A stretch of DNA of 64,000 bases from the NCBI GenBank assembly GCA_964464595.1, contig CAYXGW010000005.1, positions 60,662 through 124,661 of the forward strand, read 5' to 3'. The DNA is from JADFJB01 sp964464595 (GTDB lineage Bacteria; Zhuqueibacterota; JdFR-76; DREG01). Position numbers and translations under genes: made by a program. Position 1 is the first letter of the stretch, and the number at the start of each line of letters is the position of its first letter. Positions 55,183 through 61,123 of this stretch are shown in pieces. The notes beneath the pieces are model-generated. The model was not told the DNA's origin and made no database searches. It saw nothing but the letters and a program-made list of their open reading frames with translations.

Positions 55183-56427
55183 ATGGGAAAATCAATTTTT
55201 CTTAGTCATAATTCGGACGATAAATCATTCGTACGAAGGCTAGCAGACGACTTAACAACGGCTGGGGCAAAAGTATGGTTTGCCGAGGGAGAGATCGAAA
55301 TAGGAGATTCACTGCTTGGAAAAATCGAGAAAGGTATTGGGGAAGCTGATTACTTAGCTGTAATACTCTCGCCGAACTCCATAAATTCGAAATGGGTTCA
55401 AATAGAAGTCAATGCTGCACTTTCGGAAGAAATTATCGAAAAGCGCATTAAAGTATTACCTCTATACTATAAAACTTGTAAAATGCCTGCATTTCTCCGT
55501 GACAAAGTGTACGCAGATTTTAGAGATGAGAAAAAATACTCTGATTCTTTAAAGAAAGTTATTAAAAAGCTTGGTTTGCTGAGTCCAGCTAAAGAAGCTG
55601 AAATATTGATAAAAAAACTAATAGAGGGAATGGGATCTGTATACATCAAAACCCACAAAATCCCTTCTATTAATGGATTGATCCAACTTTCCAAAAGTGC
55701 TGGCCATACTGTCGCGCTGAAGATCATTATAGAATCGAGCTATATCCAATATGATAATAAAGACGAGCGTTTCATATATATACTTGCAAATGAAAAAGAG
55801 ATCCTTAATTGGAAATCTACTGCGCTTCCAGTTATAGTTGTTTGGATAAGCGAGAATCATGATCCATTATGGACAAATACAAAATTTGTGAAACTCGGCT
55901 CACGTAAAATAAAAATTTCTAAGAAGACTGTATTTGGCACAGATAAATGTATAAAAGAACTTTTGAATATTGTAAATAGATTTTCTGGAAATCCGGATAT
56001 CCAAAAGCTTACTCAGCATGCATTATTCCCAAAGCAAGTCTCGGATATCAAAAACGTCGCATGGCAATTCTATGCTGAGTGGAGGAACGACGGCTCTCAC
56101 TCTCCAGTCTTTGGAAAAGTTGAAATCACATTGAAAGGTTGGCGTCATATTACAAGAGTTTCACTTTCGCAACATGCAATAATTCATAAGTTAACCCTCT
56201 TGCCTTGTGCAAAAGAGCTCATTGAAACCGCGACTGAATCACATTTTCTAAGACGGATCGGAGAAAATATTTCACTTAAAGAGCTACATGCCCTGCGAGG
56301 ACTTTACCAACCGAAATTCAAAACAAATGTCCTTGTTGAAGTGGTTCTGGAGGTTATGAAGCGAGGAAATCGAGTAATATCAACGAAACTATACAGCATA
56401 CAAGAAAAACGAAGCTGGTATGAATAA
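55183..56427 (+). CDS. TIR-domain protein with uncharacterised C-terminal domains
   Basis: A 414-aa protein. Residues 1-135 are a bacterial TIR domain: SIFLSHNSDDKSFVRRLADD, KVWFAEGEIEIGDSL and the NAD-cleaving site S69-K-W71-x3-E75 with the expected catalytic Glu intact. Residues about 140-265 (KIIIESSYIQYD; ERFIYILAN; LPVIVVWISENHDPLWTN) recall DUF4365-type ligand or nuclease domains, weakly. The last 130 residues (KVEITLKGWRHITRVSLSQH; HKLTLLPCAKELIETA; RGNRVISTKLYSIQEKR) have the His-plus-strands pattern of small BECR-fold RNases; this is only an inference. It follows the PHP-ATPase by 111 bp in the same direction and probably forms a defence pair with it. No strong ribosome-binding site is visible before the ATG. 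Confidence 0.75.
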   Translation: MGKSIFLSHNSDDKSFVRRLADDLTTAGAKVWFAEGEIEIGDSLLGKIEKGIGEADYLAVILSPNSINSKWVQIEVNAALSEEIIEKRIKVLPLYYKTCKMPAFLRDKVYADFRDEKKYSDSLKKVIKKLGLLSPAKEAEILIKKLIEGMGSVYIKTHKIPSINGLIQLSKSAGHTVALKIIIESSYIQYDNKDERFIYILANEKEILNWKSTALPVIVVWISENHDPLWTNTKFVKLGSRKIKISKKTVFGTDKCIKELLNIVNRFSGNPDIQKLTQHALFPKQVSDIKNVAWQFYAEWRNDGSHSPVFGKVEITLKGWRHITRVSLSQHAIIHKLTLLPCAKELIETATESHFLRRIGENISLKELHALRGLYQPKFKTNVLVEVVLEVMKRGNRVISTKLYSIQEKRSWYE

Positions 56428-56428
56428 A

Positions 56429-56553
56429 TGGTGATAAGGCGGGTGCGTTTAAGTCTTATTGTCATCTACCGCAATGCTGAAATTTGAAAACCACTGCCCG
56501 TAAACCAGAGGTTTACTCCGATGAAAAAAAAAGACGCCCCGCACCTATCACCA
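56429..56553. repeat. Imperfect inverted repeat downstream of the TIR gene
   Basis: TGGTGATA (56429-56436) with a following G+C-rich stretch AGGCGGGTGCG is mirrored by CGCCCCGCACC and TATCACCA (56546-56553). The overall length of 125 bp recalls integron attC sites, but the end boxes RYYYAAC/GTTRRRY are missing. It could be a degenerate small element. Confidence 0.35.
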
Positions 56554-56740
56554 ATCAATATTACGATAGTCCAATAAAAGAATCAAACAAAGATTCTCTT
56601 ATCGTATCTGATTTTGTACATTTAACAAACTGGTAGTCTAGAAAAAGTTTTGACAGGCCAAAGGTTTTGAAGCTTTGGTGGGTATAACGAGCATGGGTAC
56701 AGGTTAATCCATAGCGGATAAAAAACGTTGATGAACCCCC

Positions 56741-56820
56741 TCCCTACAAAAAATACAACCCACCTAAAAACAGAACGGTCAATCCAAGACCGACGCCTAA
56801 TGGTAAACGATGTTAACTGA
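56741..56820 (-). pseudogene. Second copy of the 3' end of the NuoL-like gene
   Basis: Read on the minus strand it encodes LPLGVGLGLTVLFLGGLYFL and a TAG, the C-terminus of the gene at 61124-62893 (LPLGVGVGLTVLFLGGLYFL). The two copies are exactly 4380 bp apart with no gaps. 56743-56772 is identical, as is the 16-bp CGACGCCTAATGGTAA; the few differences in the coding part are one Leu/Val change and synonymous changes. Beyond 56806 similarity to the gene fades. The fragment therefore comes from a related allele, as expected from integration at, or recombination in, a gene's 3' end. Confidence 0.8.
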
Positions 56821-56997
56821 TCGTGGCAAATATTTGCTTAATCTGCATCTCCTAATTTTTTTCCCAATGCACAAATTTACCTTGACTTTATAAAACCCAA
56901 TTGGTAATTTTAATAAATCACTTAAAAAATACCATTAGGGAAACCATAGTGACGTTGTTTCACACAAATTTTGAAACTAAAGAGCCCAAAAAACTAG

Positions 56998-57175
56998 AGG
57001 AGGGTTGGGTAGTAATTCCAAAAATAAATCAAAATTCGAGTCTGAAAATCATGCAAAGTTTAATAAGATACAAATTCAGGTAATCGATACCAGAATCAGA
57101 TACTGATTTCACAAAAGGTAGAATTATTCTAATATGTCCAAAATTGTTGTTTGAAGATGCTAGGAAAGGATTAAT
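56998..57175 (+). repeat. Right copy of a diverged direct repeat flanking the TrlF/TIR genes
   Basis: The first part AGGAGGGTTGGGTA (56998-57011) and the second part GGTAATCGATACCAGAA...ATATGTCCAAAATTGTTGTTTGAA (57079-57165) match 51908-51921 and 51918-52000. This copy has 67 extra bases between them, bounded by GGGTA and GGTA, which the left copy appears to have lost by a deletion between those short repeats. One frame reads DTDFTKGRIILICPKLLFED then ARKGLIWQKFSYISWRTG to a stop, coding-like and without a start. Confidence 0.5.
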
Positions 57176-57254
57176 ATGGCAAAAATTTTCTTATATAAGT
57201 TGGCGGACAGGATAAAGGAGAAAGCCACGAGAACCCGGCGTAGCTGAGATAACT

Positions 57255-58457
57255 ATGGCAAAACAGCATAAGAAGAAAACCCCCATCCCAGAGTCGGAAA
57301 TATCTCCGTCCAGACCGACAGTATCTTCCAGGAAGCAGCGGCCTAGTTCGTCCTACGATGCTCATGGTCTTCGGCTAGTGGCTGATAGTATTGCTCAGAG
57401 CGCTTCGTTGCTCGTCGGAGTTGTCACTACGCAGTATCAGTTAACTTGGGCACAACGATTCTGGGGTCATACAAAATCCGTAGTGCTCTCCGTCTCAATC
57501 TTTTTTGGTGGGGCATTCGCCATGGAGCAGTACTTGGCGTCACAGCATGATGCAGCAAAGGCTAGAGTAGAGGGGCAGCTCTCAGCCGCCAGCATGGCTC
57601 TTGGCAGCCCAGATCCCATTGTGCAAACGAACGCGGTCCGCACGCTCGCCCGAATCAGCACGTTCTCTACCTACCCGGTTCCACATGGAGTCGGGTCCAT
57701 TTCGAGATACCTGCGGGCAGAAATCTTTGGTTACTCCCCCGAGTATCCATACTTCGACCAGATCTGGCTGGTTCTTCGAGACTTCGCCACCTCACGGAGC
57801 GCTTCAACGACCCCGCTCGTGTCCTCGGAAATCCTACTACAAGGCGCTGCGTGGGAACACCGTACTCGCGAAGGTGATAGGGTACCTGCAAACCAGACGC
57901 GTGGATCCCTCCTCTTCCGGGTGAACCTCGCTCGGGCAAATGGCAATGATCTCGACTTACATGGTATCCAGTTCGGTGCAGCCAATCTTGATGGTGCAGA
58001 TCTCTCGGGAAGCGATTGTACCGGCTGCGGCCTGCTAGGCGTGAGACTAGGTGGGGGGATTTTAAGAGGAACCATATTCGAAGACGCCTATCTAGCGGAG
58101 GCGGATATGGACGGTGTGGACCTATCATTCGCCCGGTTAAGCGGGGCCGTTTTCCGGCACGCTCACCTAGAGAACGTGACATTCTTGCAGACAGACCTGA
58201 GTGCTACTGACCTTTCGGATGCGAAGCTGGACGGGTCGCACTTCAGCCAGGCCATCCTTGACAGTACCGATTTCACGCGTTCCTCACTGAGAGGTGTTAA
58301 CTTTGACCAGTCCGATGTGAGCACCGCCAATTTCGACCGTGCAGATGTTGAAGGTACTGACTTCACACGTGCATTTAGGTTTTCGCGATCCCTCCTGCGT
58401 ACGGCGCGGAATTCTGAAAACGCCCTAATCCCGAAACCGAAGGAGGCCACGAAATGA
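57255..58457 (+). CDS. Membrane-anchored pentapeptide-repeat protein
   Basis: A 400-aa protein. A polar, Lys/Ser/Pro-rich N-terminus precedes a probable membrane helix (residues about 72-92, SVVLSVSIFFGGAFAMEQYL). A helical segment follows (ASMALGSPDPIVQTNAVRTL) and then about 30 pentapeptide repeats of the A(D/N)LxX type from residue 218 to 375 (AANLDGADLSGSDC; DLSATDLSDAKLDG; ANFDRADVEGTDF), which fold as a right-handed square beta-helix. Pentapeptide proteins range from DNA-mimics (Qnr, MfpA) to membrane-associated scaffolds; the anchor favours the latter. Its stop overlaps the start of a 28-codon ORF by 4 bp, in operon with an ABC importer. Ribosome binding is weak: AAGGAG at 57215 is 30 bp too far. 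Codon use marks it as foreign here. Confidence 0.75.
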   Translation: MAKQHKKKTPIPESEISPSRPTVSSRKQRPSSSYDAHGLRLVADSIAQSASLLVGVVTTQYQLTWAQRFWGHTKSVVLSVSIFFGGAFAMEQYLASQHDAAKARVEGQLSAASMALGSPDPIVQTNAVRTLARISTFSTYPVPHGVGSISRYLRAEIFGYSPEYPYFDQIWLVLRDFATSRSASTTPLVSSEILLQGAAWEHRTREGDRVPANQTRGSLLFRVNLARANGNDLDLHGIQFGAANLDGADLSGSDCTGCGLLGVRLGGGILRGTIFEDAYLAEADMDGVDLSFARLSGAVFRHAHLENVTFLQTDLSATDLSDAKLDGSHFSQAILDSTDFTRSSLRGVNFDQSDVSTANFDRADVEGTDFTRAFRFSRSLLRTARNSENALIPKPKEATK

Positions 58458-58571
58458 AAAACAAGATTCTTATCATTGCCATTAGCATGCGGAATTTTGA
58501 ACACGTCCTCACCCCGAAACTAAAGGAGGTCACGAAATGAAAAACAAGATTCTCATCATTGCCATTAGCGT
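58406..58571 (+). repeat. 83-bp tandem duplication at the pentapeptide/ABC junction
   Basis: Unit 1 (58406-58488) and unit 2 (58489-58571) both run from GCGGAATT through CCCCGAAAC/CCCGAAACC and AAGGAGG-CACGAAATGAAAA to CATTGCCATTAGC. They share about nine of ten positions. Each unit spans the last codons of the upstream gene, the ribosome-binding site, the ATGA overlap and the first 11 codons of the substrate-binding protein. Confidence 0.9.
58454..58540 (+). CDS. 28-codon chimeric ORF made by the tandem duplication
   Basis: Reads MKNKILIIAISMRNFEHVLT then PKLKEVTK and a stop. The first 11 residues equal the start of the ABC substrate-binding protein; the rest resembles the C-terminal tail of the pentapeptide protein (NSENALIPKPKEATK). 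Its ATG overlaps the pentapeptide stop (ATGA) and its own stop overlaps the ATG of the binding protein (ATGA). It has an AAGGAGG site. It probably has no function of its own but keeps translational coupling through the junction intact. Confidence 0.5.
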   Translation: MKNKILIIAISMRNFEHVLTPKLKEVTK

Positions 58572-59511
58572 CTTGCTAATTGCCATTGTCGCGATCTGGA
58601 TTGGCTCCCGAAGATCAGATACTACCAACGTCGCACAGATTGGCATTGGCACGTTCTCTCAAGCAATCGACTATGGTCCGATCTATGTGGCCCGCCACTT
58701 TGGTTGGTTTGAGGAGGCTCTACGCCAAGTTGGCGGTGGTGAAGTGGTCTACTTGGAGCTTGGCGGGTTCGACGAGATTCAGACTGCGCTGGGGCAAGGA
58801 AAGCTCCATGCGTTCTTCTCGGCTGAGGCCCCCATCATCAAGCTTGTTTCCGATAGACAGCGCATCCGAATTGTCGAGATCAGCTGCACACTTCAGCAGG
58901 ACATATTGGTGCGAAAAGACAGGAATATCAACTCGATCTCGGACCTGAAAGGAAAATCTATCGCAGTCGCTGAGGGCACTAGCTCTCACTATGGTCTGCT
59001 GGACATCCTCTCCTCGGCAGGATTGTCAGTTACTGACATCACATTGCGTCCTGGGTTCCCTGGGGAAGCTAAACCGTTGTTCGAAACTGGTAGCGTAGAT
59101 GCATGGGCTGTGTGGCCTCCCTTTGTAGAGCAGGAAGTAATCGCAGGAAGAGGCTTCACGCTTACGGGAGGCAACGCGCGGATACAAAGCGTCATGTCCC
59201 TGAGTCAGACATTGATTGATCAAGACCCTCGAATAGGACAAGCGTTGGTATCAGCAGTTAAACGGGCCAAAGCGTGGATACGCGCCAATCCAGATGAGGC
59301 GATCACCATTGTGGTTCAGGCACTTCGATTGCAAAAAGACGTCGTTGAGTTGGCCTGGCCCAAGCACAATTGGGGTGCGAAACTCGACGAAAGCGTTCTG
59401 GCCGACATTGACGCGAAGGCTGTGTTTCTCAAGGAAGTGGGCGTCATCGTGGAACGGGCCTCTGTACCTACTCGCTCTGAACTGTTTGATCTTCGATACT
59501 CGGGACAGTGA
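58537..59511 (+). CDS. ABC importer substrate-binding protein, nitrate/sulfonate/taurine (NMT1/SsuA) type
   Basis: A 324-aa protein with an N-terminal membrane anchor (MKNKILIIAISVLLIAIVAI) and no lipobox Cys, so it is probably tethered by this helix. The type II binding-protein core is recognisable: QAIDYGPIYVARHFGWFEEA, FDEIQTALGQGKLHAFFSAE, LKGKSIAVAEGTSSHYGLLD and AWAVWPPFVEQEV. It delivers a small organic ligand or anion to the permease; which one cannot be told. AAAGGAGG precedes the ATG, which overlaps the 28-codon ORF. It overlaps the permease by 4 bp (GTGA). Confidence 0.85.
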   Translation: MKNKILIIAISVLLIAIVAIWIGSRRSDTTNVAQIGIGTFSQAIDYGPIYVARHFGWFEEALRQVGGGEVVYLELGGFDEIQTALGQGKLHAFFSAEAPIIKLVSDRQRIRIVEISCTLQQDILVRKDRNINSISDLKGKSIAVAEGTSSHYGLLDILSSAGLSVTDITLRPGFPGEAKPLFETGSVDAWAVWPPFVEQEVIAGRGFTLTGGNARIQSVMSLSQTLIDQDPRIGQALVSAVKRAKAWIRANPDEAITIVVQALRLQKDVVELAWPKHNWGAKLDESVLADIDAKAVFLKEVGVIVERASVPTRSELFDLRYSGQ

Positions 59512-60284
59512 AGATGATGAGGGTCCTGCGTCCAGCTCTTTCACTTATCATACCCCTATTGCTTCTCGCGATATGGTTCGCCTTCCATTGGACAAAGGGC
59601 GCAGAGAACTCGTATATTGCTGACCCTCGTTGGGTCTGGGAGAAGCTAGGGTCTCTGCGGGGAGAACTTGCGGAGAACAGCCTCCTCTCCTTGAGACGCC
59701 TTCTTATTGGTGTGGTGGTTGGCACGTCGCTCGGTATTAGCGCTGGAATCACTCTTGGTCGTATGCCGTGGTTGCGTCGACTATTCGGGCCAACGTTGAA
59801 CGTCCTAACGGCCGTCCCTATTATTGTACTGATCCCATTTTTTCTCATGCTACTAGGTTTTGGCGAGCTCTTTCGTGTTGGAGTAGTTGCTACTATCGTT
59901 CTCCTATTGGTTTACCAAGCTGTGTTTAGCGCCACAGTCAACTTTCCAAGTCAGTGGTTAGAGCTCGCCGCTCATCGGGCGAAGACGGAATGGCAGATCG
60001 TCTCTCAGATGTTGGTACCCAGCGCAATTCCTGAGATCGTACGCGCGATCAGATTGAGCTTTCTGTTTGGATGGCTCGCGATTGCTTTTGCCGAGAAGGC
60101 CGTAGCAGAGTGGCCGAATGGTGGCCTTGGCTATCAGATCCTACGCGCCAGGGAGCAGGGGCTCTATGAAGAGCTATTCGCTGCAACCATTGTCCTCGGT
60201 ATCATTGCCTGGTCAATCGATTCCTGCCTTGGCTGGCTTGAGCGTTTTGTGTCTCATTGGCGCGACATACCGGGCCGACAGTAA
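59508..60284 (+). CDS. ABC importer permease, SsuC/TauC type
   Basis: A 258-aa inner-membrane protein starting at GTG that overlaps the preceding stop (GTGA); ATG at 59514 is an alternative. About six helices. The binding-protein-dependent permease signature (EAA loop) is ELAAHRAKTEWQIVSQMLVP then SAIPEIVRAIRLSFLFGWLA. Early motifs LLAIWFAFHWTKGAENSYIA then DPRWVWEKLG are typical of this subfamily. It forms a homodimeric channel with the ATPase encoded next; the stop and the next start share one base (TAATG). Confidence 0.87.
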   Translation: MKMMRVLRPALSLIIPLLLLAIWFAFHWTKGAENSYIADPRWVWEKLGSLRGELAENSLLSLRRLLIGVVVGTSLGISAGITLGRMPWLRRLFGPTLNVLTAVPIIVLIPFFLMLLGFGELFRVGVVATIVLLLVYQAVFSATVNFPSQWLELAAHRAKTEWQIVSQMLVPSAIPEIVRAIRLSFLFGWLAIAFAEKAVAEWPNGGLGYQILRAREQGLYEELFAATIVLGIIAWSIDSCLGWLERFVSHWRDIPGRQ

Positions 60285-61111
60285 TGAGCCTCAACGTGAA
60301 CATTCGCAGCATCTGCTATCCTCCTTCCCGCCCAGAACTAAAGATCGGCTGGGTTCGCCGCGTCTTGGGCTTGAAACCATTGTCGAAATCAGAGCCAGTG
60401 ATTGAAAACTGCACCCTCGTTGTCAACCCGGGTGAGGTGATCGCCATTGTTGGCGCGAGTGGAGCAGGCAAGACGACACTACTTCGCATTATAGCTGGAC
60501 TGGAAACGGGATATGAAGGCTCAGTGACCCTCAATGAGGATAGAATAGAGAAACCAGATAGGAGAATCTACTTGATGCCACAGGCACACACTTTACTGCC
60601 TTGGTTAACGGTCGAGGGCAATATGAAGTTTAATGTGCACGACGGGGATGAGACAGGCATGCTGGAATACTTCCTAGAGACCTTCGGTTTCCTCAACAAG
60701 CGAAAAAGGTATCCCCGCACGTTATCAGGTGGCGAACGTGCACGTGTAGCCTTGATGTGTGCAATGTGCGCCGCGCCTGAAGTGATTCTGCTTGACGAGC
60801 CCTTTCGCGGGATTGACCAAATCACGAGCGAGGAATGTCAAAACGATCTCTTGAAGTGGCTTGAGGATACGCCAACCGAAGAGTCGGTCATTCTTGTCTC
60901 ACATAATATACCTGATGCAGTTTATCTTGCGGACCGTGTTGTTGTTATCCGTCCTAATCCACTTATGGTGCATAAGGAGGTTTGCACATCCTCAGTTCGG
61001 GAACGCCGATCGGAGGAGGGTGCGCATCTGGAGTCAGAGGTGTGGGGTGCCTTGCTAGAGGTGGCTTCCCAACTAGACGATGCAGCGGACGCGGCTTCTC
61101 CACGCCGCTGA
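60284..61111 (+). CDS. ABC importer ATPase, SsuB/TauB type
   Basis: I use the ATG at 60284 (275 aa, MSLNVNIRSICYPPSRPELK), which shares one base with the permease stop; the frame is open nine codons further but inside the permease. Walker A GASGAGKTT, Q-loop LMPQAHTLLPWLTV, signature LSGGERARVAL, Walker B EVILLDEPF and H-loop LVSHN are all intact, so it should be an active ATPase. The C-terminal extension (SSVRERRSEEGAHLESE) is short. It ends 12 bp from the stop of the convergent NuoL-like gene with no terminator between them. Confidence 0.9.
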   Translation: MSLNVNIRSICYPPSRPELKIGWVRRVLGLKPLSKSEPVIENCTLVVNPGEVIAIVGASGAGKTTLLRIIAGLETGYEGSVTLNEDRIEKPDRRIYLMPQAHTLLPWLTVEGNMKFNVHDGDETGMLEYFLETFGFLNKRKRYPRTLSGGERARVALMCAMCAAPEVILLDEPFRGIDQITSEECQNDLLKWLEDTPTEESVILVSHNIPDAVYLADRVVVIRPNPLMVHKEVCTSSVRERRSEEGAHLESEVWGALLEVASQLDDAADAASPRR

Positions 61112-61123
61112 TCGCTGCCCCTC

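Larger units (their letters stand above)
56428..57254. other. Scar-rich intergenic region, 827 bp
   Basis: No intact gene. In order it holds an imperfect inverted repeat (56429-56553), a small hairpin (AGAATC...GATTCT near 56581-56600), an 80-bp copy of the end of the NuoL-like gene on the minus strand (56741-56820), and the right copy of a diverged direct repeat (56998-57175). Base composition changes from A+T-rich to visibly G+C-rich at about 57200, just before the pentapeptide gene. Confidence 0.6.
56821..61123. mobile_element. Putative inserted island (pentapeptide protein and ABC importer)
   Basis: It is bounded on the left by the displaced 3' end of the NuoL-like gene (56741-56820) and on the right by the intact copy (61121 onward). 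The DNA from about 57200 to 61118 is visibly richer in G+C than everything else in the window, with different codon use and long accidental antisense frames. No integrase, transposase or tRNA is seen, so the mechanism is unknown and the exact limits are estimates. Confidence 0.5.

Noticed and set aside
56429..56553. True integron attC site
   Set aside because: The conserved end boxes are absent and no integrase gene is present; kept only as a low-confidence repeat.
56650..56688. Promoter-like TTGACA and TATAAC before the NuoL-like fragment
   Set aside because: The spacer is 27 bp, far from the usable 16-18 bp, and no gene follows.
57601..59848. Several antisense or shifted ORFs of 90-170 codons in the G+C-rich block
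   Set aside because: High G+C reduces stop codons in all frames; the accepted frames carry pentapeptide repeats and ABC motifs, the others do not.
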